From Clostridia bacterium (GTDB taxonomy: Bacteria; Bacillota; Clostridia; Oscillospirales; CAG-382), in NCBI GenBank assembly GCA_017429165.1, contig JAFRPL010000001.1, forward strand, positions 1 through 64,000: a stretch of DNA of 64,000 nt, given 5' to 3'. The notes beneath the pieces were generated by a model that worked only from the letters and a program-made list of their open reading frames with translations, was not told where the DNA came from and did no database searches. The translations under genes and the position numbers were made by a program. Positions 7,285 through 16,646 of this stretch are shown piece after piece (position 1 is the stretch's first letter; every line of letters begins with the position of its first letter).

Positions 7285-10200
7285 TCAGTTTATCTTTACT
7301 GCGGGGACGTAGGCGTACAGGTCGCCGACGTCGATCTCGAGCTCCACGGTGAAACGGTAGAACGGGACGTAATCGCTTATGCCGTATATATCCGCGGCGT
7401 ATTCGAGCACGCAGTCGTATACGTACACGGGCGCTTCGCTTTCACCGTTTTCCGTATTGTAATAAGGGACGACGTACCTGCCGTTCGCCAGCTCCTCGAG
7501 CGCCTGAGCGCAGCTCACCGTTTCGTATTCCGCGAGCTTTTCGGGCTGTCTGCGCACGGCGTCTATTTCGTAAACGCGGCATTCATCCACATAAAGAGCG
7601 ATACTTTCGAAGCTGCGTTTATAGGCGTAATCGGCGGCGTCAGAAGCCGGTTCCATAAGGACGATACGGCCGGGCTCGGCGTACGCCTTGAGACGCGTCT
7701 TGTCAAAGCCCATGAAATCCATGAGATCATCAAGATATTTGATATTGAGATCGAACACGTTGTTTACGTTAGGCGCGCTTTCCAACTGCTGCAGCTTGTT
7801 TTCATACATATCAAACCTAAGGCGGCCGTTTCCGTCGCTGAGTATGCGGCAATCGGAGTGGTTTACGTTCCCCCACGGGTAACCTTCGTAGACCGTGACG
7901 CCCACCGTTATATAGTCGCCCGTCATCGCGTGAAGGAACGACTCTATATAGCTTTTGACTTCGGCGCAGAACGCGTCTTTATTTGTATAATAAAGCGACT
8001 GTTCGTATCCGTACGCCGCCGCTTTGGCGGGAAGCTCGTATCCGGCCACGCCGGCGGCGATATACACCGGCGCCTTTACGGCGGTATCGAATTCGTATTC
8101 TTCGAACTCGTAAACGGGTTCGCAGTAATACGCGTTTACGGCGTCGCCTTCCAGCACGCGGGTATCGCGGCGCAGGTTTGCTTTATACGCTGCCGGCTGA
8201 GATTCGGCGTATCCCTCTTTGTATTCATAAACGTACACTATAACGTCGTCGGGGTCTTCGGAAGAGGTGTCGAATTCGATGCTCTTTACGGCCCAGCGTT
8301 TATCGTCGGGCACCGGAAGCGTGCAGACCTTGCCGTCGAGAGTGAGCACCTTCCATTCGGGCTCGGAACTCATCGCTCCCGCGTACCATAGCAGCATATA
8401 GTTTTCGCCCGTATAATAGCGGTCGAAATCATACATATTTTCGGCAAAGACCGTGCCGGAGCAAAACGTGCCGTCGTAATCGTCTTCGTAAACTATAAGG
8501 CCGCCGATCTGTTCAAGTTTGTAATAACACCCGAAAGCGCCGGACGCGGAAGGAGAATAAGCGCCGTAGCAATCGTCGACCGACAAGCCGCCTTTGCCGT
8601 TTACCATAAGCCGCTGTCCTTTGAACATTATCGCGCTGCCCGAAGGATATTCTTTTTCGAACAGCACTTCGTTTACGACGAAATACGTATTGCCGTTATA
8701 TAAAGATCTGATAACGGTCTTGCCGGGGAACAGATTGCAGGTGAAAAAGCACGAGCCTTCCTCGGCAGACGTAAAGACGGGCGCGACGCTGCCGAGGCAT
8801 ACGACCAGTGAATCTATACGGCGCGTAGACCACTCCCATGATTCCCATTCCGAAGTTATCGCCGCCCATTCTTCCCTGCTGCCCGCGTAATATACGGTCA
8901 GTTCGGGGTCTTCGTCGGGGATAGTCAGGGAGAACGTGTTTTCGTTTATCGCCTGTACTGAAACGGGGATATACAGATCTTTGAGATCGAAGCATTTTTC
9001 ACACAGATCCATACCCAGCGTCGTAACGCCTTCGGAAAGCGTGATGGTACGCGCTCCGCTTTCGGAGAACGCGCTGTTGCCTATTTCGGTTATATTAGAC
9101 GGGATCACGACGTTTTCCGTCCTCACGCCGGCAAGCGCCGCCGGCCCTATGCGCGTGACTTTTTCGTCCGCGGGGACAGTGCAGTAAACGGCGGAACCGA
9201 TGATGGTCCCCGTGGCGTCATCTATAAGGCACCCGCTTACGGCGCGGTATCTTTCGTTGCCTTCGTCCACCTCTATCGTTTCGAGCGAGGGGCACCACGC
9301 GAACGGGGATACGCCTATTCGGGCGACGTTTTTCGGGATCTTCACGGACTTGAGCTTGGTGCAGCCGACAAAAGCGCTTTCGCCTATTTCGGCGACCGAA
9401 TCGGGCAGCGTAATATCGGTGAGCGACGTGCAGTCTTTAAGCGAGATCACGCGCGTTACGGTCTGAGGCAGTACTATGCGCGTTACGAAACGCAGGTCGG
9501 AAAGCTCGACCGCAGTCACGGCGGCGCCTTCGTGTTCGGAAGGAATGACGAGCTCTTCGGGCGTTTTATACCGGTAATCGAGCTTTACGCAGTAAGTGCC
9601 GTCTTCGAGCAGTTCGTATTTGAAGTTCTTTTCAAACACCGCGGGGTCGTTTTCGTTCGTGCAGACCACGTTCAGGTCATAATACGTCCCGTCGGTGCCG
9701 CGGTCCCAGCTTGCGCTTTTTTGAACGGTCTGCCATTTGTCCGCAGTTGATCCGTAAAGTATTTCAACAAGTCCGCCGCAGCCTTCGAACGCAAAGGATC
9801 CTATGCTTATAAGACTGCCCGGAAGCGTTATGCGCTCTAAACTTTCGCAATGGGCGAACGCGCCGTAAGGAATGCGTACGCACCCTTCGGCCACGACCAC
9901 CTCTTTGAGCGAACGCGGTATAAATTCATATATTTTTTCGGAATCTCCGAACCGCGTTCCGAAAATATGCCCGATAAAGCCATACGGTAATTCGGAAGGA
10001 TCGGGCGTTTCGCCTATAAAGGGAAGCTCGATCTTCTGCAGCGAATCACAGCCGCCGAATGCGGCGCTGCCGATAAACGTCACGCTTTGCGGTACGATGA
10101 ATTCGGAAAATGCGCATTTTTTAAACGCGCCGCTGGCGATAGTTGTAAGCCCCTGCGGCAGTTCGACATTTACAAGCGAGGTACAGCCGGAAAATGCCAT

Positions 10201-11613
10201 TTTGTTTATGGCGATAACGCTTTCGGGTATCTTTACGCTCTTGATGCCGATGCGGCCGTAAAACGCCCTTTCGGCTATCTTTGTGACCGGCTTTCCGTTA
10301 TAAGTTCCGGGGAGTACGAGCTCTTCGGGCAGGTCGGTACGCTGTTTTGCAGCTATTGAGTACGTGCCGTCCGAAAGCTTTGAAAACTCAAAGTATTCGT
10401 AAGAATCAGATTCTTCGGAGCTGTCATCGCTTTCATCAGAACTCTCTTCTGCCGAGTTTTCTTCATCCGGACCCTTTTCTTTGGGGTCGGTCATAAGGCA
10501 GACGGCGAGCACCGTTGTCAGCAGCAGCGCCGCGATAAGGATCCACAGCGTGGGCTTTTTATAGCTGAGCACCTTTTTGATGCGCTCTTTTACGCCGACT
10601 TCGCCGAAAGCCAGCGGGCACGCCGATATCATGCGGCGCGGGCGGTTAAGGTCGAGCAGAGTTTGCGAATAGCCCGCCTTGGATTCGGTATCGAGCGTTT
10701 TGACTACCTTTTCGTCGCAGGCGATCTCGATATCGCGGCAGAAGAATATATATGCGAGCCACATGAGCGGATTGAACCAGTATGCGGCGAGCATAAGGTA
10801 GCCGAGCGGTTTCCACAAATGGTCAAAACGCCTGAGATGCGCTTTTTCGTGCGCGAGCACGTAAGAACGTTCGCGCCCGTTCATCCCCGAAGGGACGTAT
10901 ATGCGCGGTCTGAAAAGGCCGAGTATGAACGGGGTGTCGACGGTATCGCAGACATACGCGCCGTCGGCGCCTTTTATTGAGCAGCGCAGTCTGAGCCGCA
11001 GGCGCAGGTACGAAAACGCCGCGTAAGACGCCATAAGCGCGGCGCCCGACGCCCAGATCCAGAACAGCACGGCGCCTATATCGCCGGTCTGTTCTTCGCC
11101 GGTATACGCGCGCTCGGTTTCGGCGGCGGATATGGTGTTATCTATGGCGGGGATGCCGGTCTTTATGACTATGCGCTGTATCTGCTGATGAGCGTTATCC
11201 GTCTGCGCCGGGTCGACGGTGCCGGGTATGACGGGGGAAGGATCGGTCTCGGTATACGCGGGGCGCGAGACGGGCTCTTCCGGCGCGGAATGTTCCGACG
11301 GCGAAACGTATCCCTGCGGCGAAGAAACTTCGGCAGGAATTGCGGTCTGCGGCGCGGAATATTCATCGGGGACCGAAACGGGATCCGAAGAGACGGGCTC
11401 GGTCACCACGCTGATTGTATTGACGCTGGGGACCACGCTGAACGGGCTTTGTACCGAAAACGGCAGAGCGAGCCGCAGCGCGACCATTGCCCAAAGCACG
11501 CAGAACACCCAGCGCGGCGCCTTTTTGAACACAAGGCGAAGCGCCGCCACGGCAAGCACCAGCCAGCCGGCGGCGATGCTCATGTTGAGCAGTTTGAAAA
11601 ATACGTTGCCCAT
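7285..11613 (-). CDS. BlaR1-like M56 membrane metallopeptidase fused to BspA-type leucine-rich repeats
   Basis: 1442 residues. The N-terminal part has membrane segments at about 8-28, 36-54 and 180-202, a Pro/Ser-rich loop between, and an M56 peptidase core with H-E-K-A-H (255-259) and a downstream I-A-C-D-E (Glu301). A fourth membrane segment (355-374) is followed by an acidic linker, then about ten BspA-type repeats (LRR_5 style, A-F-x-x-C-x-x-L-x-x-I-x-L-P) to roughly residue 960 and a C-terminal region of unknown fold. Classical BlaR1/MecR1 carry a penicillin-binding sensor here instead. Its start is separated from the BlaI-like stop by one base. Inferred role: sensing an external ligand and relieving BlaI repression by proteolysis. 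Confidence 0.85.
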   Translation of the reverse strand: MGNVFFKLLNMSIAAGWLVLAVAALRLVFKKAPRWVFCVLWAMVALRLALPFSVQSPFSVVPSVNTISVVTEPVSSDPVSVPDEYSAPQTAIPAEVSSPQGYVSPSEHSAPEEPVSRPAYTETDPSPVIPGTVDPAQTDNAHQQIQRIVIKTGIPAIDNTISAAETERAYTGEEQTGDIGAVLFWIWASGAALMASYAAFSYLRLRLRLRCSIKGADGAYVCDTVDTPFILGLFRPRIYVPSGMNGRERSYVLAHEKAHLRRFDHLWKPLGYLMLAAYWFNPLMWLAYIFFCRDIEIACDEKVVKTLDTESKAGYSQTLLDLNRPRRMISACPLAFGEVGVKERIKKVLSYKKPTLWILIAALLLTTVLAVCLMTDPKEKGPDEENSAEESSDESDDSSEESDSYEYFEFSKLSDGTYSIAAKQRTDLPEELVLPGTYNGKPVTKIAERAFYGRIGIKSVKIPESVIAINKMAFSGCTSLVNVELPQGLTTIASGAFKKCAFSEFIVPQSVTFIGSAAFGGCDSLQKIELPFIGETPDPSELPYGFIGHIFGTRFGDSEKIYEFIPRSLKEVVVAEGCVRIPYGAFAHCESLERITLPGSLISIGSFAFEGCGGLVEILYGSTADKWQTVQKSASWDRGTDGTYYDLNVVCTNENDPAVFEKNFKYELLEDGTYCVKLDYRYKTPEELVIPSEHEGAAVTAVELSDLRFVTRIVLPQTVTRVISLKDCTSLTDITLPDSVAEIGESAFVGCTKLKSVKIPKNVARIGVSPFAWCPSLETIEVDEGNERYRAVSGCLIDDATGTIIGSAVYCTVPADEKVTRIGPAALAGVRTENVVIPSNITEIGNSAFSESGARTITLSEGVTTLGMDLCEKCFDLKDLYIPVSVQAINENTFSLTIPDEDPELTVYYAGSREEWAAITSEWESWEWSTRRIDSLVVCLGSVAPVFTSAEEGSCFFTCNLFPGKTVIRSLYNGNTYFVVNEVLFEKEYPSGSAIMFKGQRLMVNGKGGLSVDDCYGAYSPSASGAFGCYYKLEQIGGLIVYEDDYDGTFCSGTVFAENMYDFDRYYTGENYMLLWYAGAMSSEPEWKVLTLDGKVCTLPVPDDKRWAVKSIEFDTSSEDPDDVIVYVYEYKEGYAESQPAAYKANLRRDTRVLEGDAVNAYYCEPVYEFEEYEFDTAVKAPVYIAAGVAGYELPAKAAAYGYEQSLYYTNKDAFCAEVKSYIESFLHAMTGDYITVGVTVYEGYPWGNVNHSDCRILSDGNGRLRFDMYENKLQQLESAPNVNNVFDLNIKYLDDLMDFMGFDKTRLKAYAEPGRIVLMEPASDAADYAYKRSFESIALYVDECRVYEIDAVRRQPEKLAEYETVSCAQALEELANGRYVVPYYNTENGESEAPVYVYDCVLEYAADIYGISDYVPFYRFTVELEIDVGDLYAYVPAVKIN

Positions 11614-11614
11614 A

Positions 11615-12016
11615 TCAGTTCCCTTTCTTATAATTATCTATAAGCTTTTGCAGCTCTTCGACTTCGCTTTGCGAAAGCTCGCCGTTGGCGGCGAACGCCG
11701 CGAGGAACGAAGGAAGCGAGCCGCCGAAAGTTTCGCGCACGAAGCGCACGCTTTTTGCGGAATAGAATTCCGCGCGGGTGATAAGCGGGCGCACCACGCC
11801 GTTTTCGTTTATAAAGAGTCCGCGTTCGCACAGCTTGTGCAGCACGGTGTAGGTCGTGGATTTCTTCCAGCCGAATTCACGGGCGCAGAGCTTCACCAGC
11901 TCGCCCGTGGCTAAGGGAGAATTTTCCCACAACAGGTCCGCAAAGCGGGACTGCACCTCGCCGAGTTCAAAAGTTTCGGCTGCCATTTCGTTCACGGTCG
12001 CCTTGTTTTCAGTCAT
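11615..12016 (-). CDS. BlaI/MecI family transcriptional repressor
   Basis: 133 residues with a winged-helix domain (about 15-80), including L-A-T-G-E-L-V and the recognition helix K-K-S-T-T-Y-T-V-L-H-K-L, then a C-terminal dimerisation helix ending S-Q-S-E-V-E-E-L-Q-K-L-I. In this family the repressor is inactivated by cleavage after its BlaR1 partner is triggered; the partner-like gene follows immediately. The two dyads at 12512-12555 upstream of the operon are the likely binding sites, giving autoregulation. Confidence 0.92.
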   Translation of the reverse strand: MTENKATVNEMAAETFELGEVQSRFADLLWENSPLATGELVKLCAREFGWKKSTTYTVLHKLCERGLFINENGVVRPLITRAEFYSAKSVRFVRETFGGSLPSFLAAFAANGELSQSEVEELQKLIDNYKKGN

Positions 12017-12045
12017 ATCAAAGAACCTCCTATCGTTCGTTTCGT

Positions 12046-12471
12046 TTATCGGTTCTCGTTCGGGGATTTTACTGTAATTTCGGGAAGCAACCGGTCTTTT
12101 TTCTGATCGGTTCCGGCAAAAGTACCGCTAAAGATCACGGTAAACGTTTTTTCTTCGTTAGGCCGAAGAGTAAAACTGCCGTCGCCCGATACGGCGTCCG
12201 CGCCTTTTAAAACGCCGTCTGTCAGAAGCGTTCCTTTGTCGGCTGAAAAATCGCCGTATATTTCAAAAACCGCCGCAGTATCGCTTTTGTTTTTTAAGGT
12301 AACAATGCATTTGATCGCAACGCTTTCGCCTTCGACGGAATAATCGGAAAAATAACTGCTGTCTTTTATGACTTCAACGCTGCTTTCAGCATCTTCTGCG
12401 CAGCACGAACACAGTAAAGCCAAAGTACACACAAGCAGCAACATGCAAAGCGCAAACAAATTCTTTTTCAT
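12046..12471 (-). CDS. Small lipoprotein of the BlaI operon
   Basis: 141 residues from ATG at 12471 behind GGAGGG. A signal peptide (L-L-L-V-C-T-L-A-L-L-C-S-C) has a lipobox ending at Cys22 or Cys23. The mature part looks like one immunoglobulin-like beta sandwich: V-A-I-K-C-I-V-T-L-K-N-K-S near residue 55 and P-N-E-E-K-T-F-T-V-I-F near 105, as in DUF-type extracellular domains. It is the first gene behind the dyad-covered promoter, so it may be the regulated output or an accessory to the receptor. No family name is assigned. Confidence 0.75.
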   Translation of the reverse strand: MKKNLFALCMLLLVCTLALLCSCCAEDAESSVEVIKDSSYFSDYSVEGESVAIKCIVTLKNKSDTAAVFEIYGDFSADKGTLLTDGVLKGADAVSGDGSFTLRPNEEKTFTVIFSGTFAGTDQKKDRLLPEITVKSPNENR

Positions 12472-12511
12472 GTTTGTTCCCTCCACAAATCACGATATAC
12501 GTGTTCCGCGT

Positions 12512-12565
12512 GGTCTATTCTCTATAGACCATCTGTAGTCTATCACCGATAGACCGATTTGTCAA
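12512..12565 (-). promoter_or_regulatory. Promoter with two BlaI-type operator dyads
   Basis: On the minus strand TTGACA (12560-12565) and TAGACT (12537-12542) are 17 bp apart. Two dyads overlap it: GTCTAT-N5-ATAGAC at 12538-12554, filling the spacer and touching the -10, and GGTCTAT-N5-ATAGACC at 12512-12530 just downstream. Centres are about 25 bp apart, close to 2.4 helical turns. The arrangement is what a BlaI-like dimer pair would need to block transcription of the lipoprotein-repressor-receptor operon. Confidence 0.85.
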
Positions 12566-12582
12566 GTACTTTTTGAAAAAAA

Positions 12583-12629
12583 GTAAAAAAAATTACGGGG
12601 GAGGTTTTTATGCCTCTCCCGCAATTTTT
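12583..12629 (-). terminator. Terminator after acpP
   Basis: On the minus strand a 9-bp GC-rich stem (CCTCTCCCG with CGGGGGAGG, one G-U pair by strand) is followed by a long T run. It ends the minD-to-acpP operon and also insulates the BlaI promoter. Confidence 0.8.
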
Positions 12630-12638
12630 GCGTAAATA

Positions 12639-12869
12639 TCAGTTTTCTTTGTGGCTTTCTACGTATTCAACGATATCGCCCACGGTCTGGAAATTGATTA
12701 TATCCTCGTCGGGGACGACCACGCCGTAATTGTCTTCCATAGTCATAAGAAGCTCCATGACGTCAAGGGAATCGGCGCGCAGGTCTTCGGAAAGCGTGGT
12801 CTCGAGCGTTATGGACTCTTTATCGCGCTTGAATTGTTTAGCAAGCTCTTCACGGATCTGTTCAAACAT
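12639..12869 (-). CDS. acpP: Acyl carrier protein
   Basis: 76 residues, acidic, with the phosphopantetheine attachment motif A-D-S-L-D (Ser34) at the start of helix II. It carries growing acyl chains for fatty-acid and phospholipid synthesis. The gene overlaps the end of plsX by 8 bases, the common Firmicutes pairing. A second ACP gene occurs at 62968-63195. Confidence 0.96.
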   Translation of the reverse strand: MFEQIREELAKQFKRDKESITLETTLSEDLRADSLDVMELLMTMEDNYGVVVPDEDIINFQTVGDIVEYVESHKEN

Positions 12870-13896
12870 TTTGCATATCTCCTTTTGTATTTGAATTTGA
12901 ATTTATGATCGCCTCTATCTCGGGATTGAGATCGTTTTTGACCGCGGTGTAAGCCTGCTCTATACATTTGGCTACGCCTATGGCCTTGCTGCTGCCGTGC
13001 CCTTTGATCACCACTTTTTTGGTGCCGAGCATCACGCTGCCGCCGTAATTCTGATAATTCAGTTTTTTGAAATTCTTCTTGAGCGTGCCTTTTAACAGCA
13101 GCGCGCCCATTTTGGCTTTGAACGAAGAGGTGAGTTCTCTCTTAAGCATTTTCAAAAGCTCTATGCAGGTGCCTTCGGTGGTCTTCACCAGCACGTTGCC
13201 GCTGAAGCCGTCGCACACGATAAGGTCGTAATTGCCGGAAAGCACGTCGCGGCTTTCCATATTGCCCGCAAAGTTGAGCGCCTTGCATTCTTTAAGAAGC
13301 TTATACGCTTCCTTGTGCAGATCGTCGCCCTTTCCTTCTTCCACGCCCACGTTCAAAAGCGCCACGCGCGGATTCTTTACGCCGCAGACCCGCTGCATAT
13401 ACAGACTGCCCATCAGCGCGAACTGAAGCAGCCTGTCGGGAGTGCATTCCACGTTTGCGCCGCTGTCGCACACCCCCACGACGCCGCCGTTCAGGGTGGG
13501 CATCACGGGGCAGAACGCGGGGCGTTCCACGCCGGGCAGCCGCCCTATGCGCAGCACCGCGCCGGTGAGCAGCACGCCGGTAGCGCCCAGACTCACCATC
13601 GCCTGCACCGAATCGTCCTCGCGCAGCATATTGACCGCGCGGACCATTGAGCTGTTCTTTGCGGAGCGTATGACGTCGGTCGGGCGGTCTTCGCCGGTGA
13701 CGGTATCGGGGGCGTCGACTATTTCGAGCCGCGATTTATCGTATTCTTTGCCCGCAAGCAGTTTTTCTATTTCTTCTTTTCCGCCGGTAAGCACCAGAGC
13801 GATATCGCCGTTGGCGTTGAGCGCGTCGACGCAGCCGGCAACGTTCGCCGCAGGGCTGTTATCGCCGCCCAGGCAATCTACAACTATTTTGACCAT
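12862..13896 (-). CDS. plsX: Phosphate acyltransferase PlsX
   Basis: 344 residues, normal length. The N-terminus V-D-C-L-G-G-D-N-S-P, the G-A-T-G-V-L-L-T-G-A segment near residue 105 and the V-C-D-G-F-S-G-N-V-L-V-K-T block near 225 are family hallmarks. It converts acyl-ACP to acyl-phosphate at the membrane surface for PlsY, starting phospholipid synthesis. It sits between a GNAT gene (9-base gap) and acpP (overlap). Confidence 0.96.
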   Translation of the reverse strand: MVKIVVDCLGGDNSPAANVAGCVDALNANGDIALVLTGGKEEIEKLLAGKEYDKSRLEIVDAPDTVTGEDRPTDVIRSAKNSSMVRAVNMLREDDSVQAMVSLGATGVLLTGAVLRIGRLPGVERPAFCPVMPTLNGGVVGVCDSGANVECTPDRLLQFALMGSLYMQRVCGVKNPRVALLNVGVEEGKGDDLHKEAYKLLKECKALNFAGNMESRDVLSGNYDLIVCDGFSGNVLVKTTEGTCIELLKMLKRELTSSFKAKMGALLLKGTLKKNFKKLNYQNYGGSVMLGTKKVVIKGHGSSKAIGVAKCIEQAYTAVKNDLNPEIEAIINSNSNTKGDMQNV

Positions 13897-13905
13897 AACG
13901 CCACC

Positions 13906-15024
13906 TCACAGCTGTTTCACGAACGCGCGGCGGCGTTTGTGTATAACGTTTCTGAAATGTTTCCACTGGTTCTGGATCTGGTAATTGTCTTCCATATTCA
14001 AATTAGTCTCGCAATATTCTATATCGCCCTGCAGAAGCATTTCCTGCAGCGCCGACATGAACGCCGAACTTATGCCGCGGTTAAGGTATTCCGGCAGCAC
14101 GCCGACGAGCGCGAGATCGAGTATCTTGGGCCGCTTTATGGCTTTGAGCAGCCGTATAAGGCACGCCGGGGTGAGCTTGCCTCCCGATTTCTGCACCGCT
14201 TTCGCCAGCGAAGGCATCATGAGCCCGAAGCACACGACGCGGTCGTTTTCGTCGACTATGACGGCGGTGTATTTTATATCTATGATAAGTTTGAAATTAT
14301 CGATAAGCAGCTTTTTAACGCCCTCGGTAAACGGCACCGTACCGTACAGATCGGCGTAGGTGGTATCGAGCAGTTCGAATATCTGATCCTTGTAGTGAGC
14401 GATGAACTCCTTGGTGTTCTTCATTTCGGGAACGTGGAGCTTATAGCGGCGGATCATGAATTCCGAAAGCTGCTTGAACTTTTCGTCGAGTTGTTCGGGC
14501 GGATATATCTTGCGTTCCAGCCAGTCGATCTCTTTGGCGTAGCCGCAATTTTCTATGAGGCGCTGATAATAATCGTAATTGTACTGTTCTTCAAAGGTCG
14601 AAAGCTCGTCAAACCCTTCTATGAGCAGACCTTCGCGCTCCTGGTCGGAATACCCGAGCGGACCGCAGATCGTGTCCATTCCCTTTTTTCTGCCCCAGTC
14701 TTCCACGGCGGCAAACAGCGCGGAAGCGACTTCCTCGTCGTCTATGGAATCGAATCGCGTGAAGCGGACGCGTTTTTCATTGCGCTTTTCGTTGCTCGCT
14801 TTCTGAAGTATTCCCGATATCCTGCCCACGACTTTGCCGTCGCGGTAGGCCAGGAAGAACGAATCCTCGCAGGTATCGTGGTAAAGATAATCCTTGCGGA
14901 ATATCTTTTTTTCGTCGCCGTAAAGAGGCGGCACGAAATACGGGTTGCCCTTGTAGAGTTTTAACGGAAAATTGAGGAATTGCCGGCGCTGACGCGCGGT
15001 CTTTACCTCTTCGACAGTCACCAT
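13906..15024 (-). CDS. GNAT-fold N-acyltransferase-like protein
   Basis: 372 residues. The N-terminal half (F-L-N-F-P-L-K-L-Y-K-G-N-P-Y-F-V-P-P-L near residue 15, and D-G-K-V-V-G-R-I-S-G near 62) matches the large uncharacterised family of GNAT-like proteins found widely in bacteria. A second acetyltransferase-like stretch (V-G-V-L-P-E-Y-L-N-R-G-I-S-S-A-F near residue 305) suggests a tandem GNAT arrangement. No substrate is known. Position directly before plsX-acpP hints at acyl chemistry, but this is inference. Confidence 0.75.
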   Translation of the reverse strand: MVTVEEVKTARQRRQFLNFPLKLYKGNPYFVPPLYGDEKKIFRKDYLYHDTCEDSFFLAYRDGKVVGRISGILQKASNEKRNEKRVRFTRFDSIDDEEVASALFAAVEDWGRKKGMDTICGPLGYSDQEREGLLIEGFDELSTFEEQYNYDYYQRLIENCGYAKEIDWLERKIYPPEQLDEKFKQLSEFMIRRYKLHVPEMKNTKEFIAHYKDQIFELLDTTYADLYGTVPFTEGVKKLLIDNFKLIIDIKYTAVIVDENDRVVCFGLMMPSLAKAVQKSGGKLTPACLIRLLKAIKRPKILDLALVGVLPEYLNRGISSAFMSALQEMLLQGDIEYCETNLNMEDNYQIQNQWKHFRNVIHKRRRAFVKQL

Positions 15025-15049
15025 TGTTACATATATCTCCTTGTTTTGC

Positions 15050-15916
15050 TTATCTCGATATTGCGTGGAAGCACACGCCCACGGTGCCGGGACCCGCGTG
15101 GCACACGACCGTGGGATTGGTGGGAACGATGATCACGTCGGCGCCGGGGTATTTTCCCAGGATCAACGCTTTCAGTTCCTCTGCCGCCTCGGGAGCGTCG
15201 CAGCTCGCCACGAGCACGCGGTGCGATTCCACGCAGTCGCCCAGAGATTCCATGTAATTCAGCAGACGTCTGTTAGATCTGCTCTTGCCGCGTTCGGTGC
15301 CGATGCTTACGAGTTTGCCTTCTTTAGACATCATAATGATCGGTTTAAGGCCCAGGATGTTGCCCATGAGGGCGGTCAGGCCGTTGACTCTTCCGCTGCG
15401 GCGGAAAAACGAAAGATCGTCGGCATAGAAATATGTCGCAAAATGTTGTCTTTCGTTTTCGCACCACGCGACGATCTCTTCGGCGGTCGCGCCTTTGAGT
15501 TTCATCTCGCCCGCTTCGCAAAGCATATTCAGCGCGCAGATGGAAATGGCGAGCGTGTCGACCGAATAGAATTTGCGTTCGGGATATTTTTTGAGCAGCT
15601 CGTCGACCGCCGGCTGCATATTCTTGAACGTGCCGCTCATCTGCGAAGAAAAGTGCAGGTACAGTATATCCTCGCCCTCTGCAAAGGTCGGCTCGAAATA
15701 GCTTATGTATTCAGCCGTGTTGAGCGCGCTGGTCGTAGGCATTGCGCCGGCGCGGAGTTTTTCGGCAAAGCCGTGGAAATCGAATTCCCTGAACCCCTGA
15801 TAGGGGTAAACCATTTCGCCTTCTATCTCGAACGGCATGGGAAGTATAAAGTAACCATATCTGTCGGCTATCTCCGGAGTTATGTCGCAATCTGAATCGC
15901 TGAAAAGTCTGTACAT
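15050..15916 (-). CDS. DegV family fatty-acid-binding protein
   Basis: 288 residues from ATG at 15916 behind AGGAGG. The start Y-R-L-F-S-D-S-D-C-D-I-T and the block P-T-T-S-A-L-N near residue 60 match the DegV family, whose members bind a fatty acid and, as FakB, present it to the FakA kinase. Other conserved spots are H-F-S-S-Q-M-S-G-T near 90 and R-S-G-R-V-N near 165. No fakA is in the window. It lies in an operon that also holds plsX and acpP, consistent with fatty-acid handling. Confidence 0.92.
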   Translation of the reverse strand: MYRLFSDSDCDITPEIADRYGYFILPMPFEIEGEMVYPYQGFREFDFHGFAEKLRAGAMPTTSALNTAEYISYFEPTFAEGEDILYLHFSSQMSGTFKNMQPAVDELLKKYPERKFYSVDTLAISICALNMLCEAGEMKLKGATAEEIVAWCENERQHFATYFYADDLSFFRRSGRVNGLTALMGNILGLKPIIMMSKEGKLVSIGTERGKSRSNRRLLNYMESLGDCVESHRVLVASCDAPEAAEELKALILGKYPGADVIIVPTNPTVVCHAGPGTVGVCFHAISR

Positions 15917-15938
15917 TGTATGACCTCCTGTAGTGAGT

Positions 15939-16646
15939 CTATTCAAAGCTCGCCGTGTATTCGACGGCGATTTCGAAAGTATAGTCTTCCTGCCGGTCGG
16001 CTCCGCCGGGAACGTACGGCGGCGTGTCGGCAAGCACAAGTCTGAAATTGAGCGTCATACCGGCGATCCCGCCCGACGGATCGGGTATGAGCGTGAGGGA
16101 GGCGGAACGGATATCCGTGAGGTCGCGGCGCGGCTTATCGAGCATGGCGACAGAATAAATGCTTTCGCCCAGAAACGGGAACAGCAGTTCCGTGGCGTCG
16201 CGCAGTTCGAAGGCGTACCCTTTTCCGCTGCCGGTGGAAACTTCTTTTACCGAATTTATATACTTTTCGTCGGGGACGAACGGCTGCAGGAACAGCAGCT
16301 GCCCGAAAAATTCGGATTCGGTCATTTCTTCGCCGGTGGCGCCGTAGACGCCGTCCTTGTATTCGGTATCGAGCGCCGAAGGTCCGCCGAGATAATTCTG
16401 CGAAGCCTTGACTCGGACGTAAACGCCGTCTTCGCCGCGCCGGGCGGTATATTCGCCCTGGGAAAACAGCAGCGTGTATGTTCCCTGCTCAAAAGTCATA
16501 TTGAGTCGGAACCGGGCGGAAAAATCCGCCTTTTGCGCCTGCGCCGCACAGGATATGCGCGCTTCGCCGTAGTCGGCGTCCGCCGAGCAGGCGCCCAGCG
16601 CAAACAGCAGCGCAAAAACGAGCAGCATAACGGTTATGCGTTTCAT
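15939..16646 (-). CDS. Hypothetical lipoprotein
   Basis: 235 residues. Signal peptide with lipobox A-L-G-A-C (Cys20). The mature part is beta-rich with repeated Y-T-L-L-F and Y-V-R-V-K strands, like LppX/LolA-type or DUF lipid-carrier folds, but I see no defining motif. The start overlaps the end of the DUF4340 gene by 4 bases (ATGA), so it probably works with the Gld-type ABC system just upstream. Confidence 0.7.
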   Translation of the reverse strand: MKRITVMLLVFALLFALGACSADADYGEARISCAAQAQKADFSARFRLNMTFEQGTYTLLFSQGEYTARRGEDGVYVRVKASQNYLGGPSALDTEYKDGVYGATGEEMTESEFFGQLLFLQPFVPDEKYINSVKEVSTGSGKGYAFELRDATELLFPFLGESIYSVAMLDKPRRDLTDIRSASLTLIPDPSGGIAGMTLNFRLVLADTPPYVPGGADRQEDYTFEIAVEYTASFE

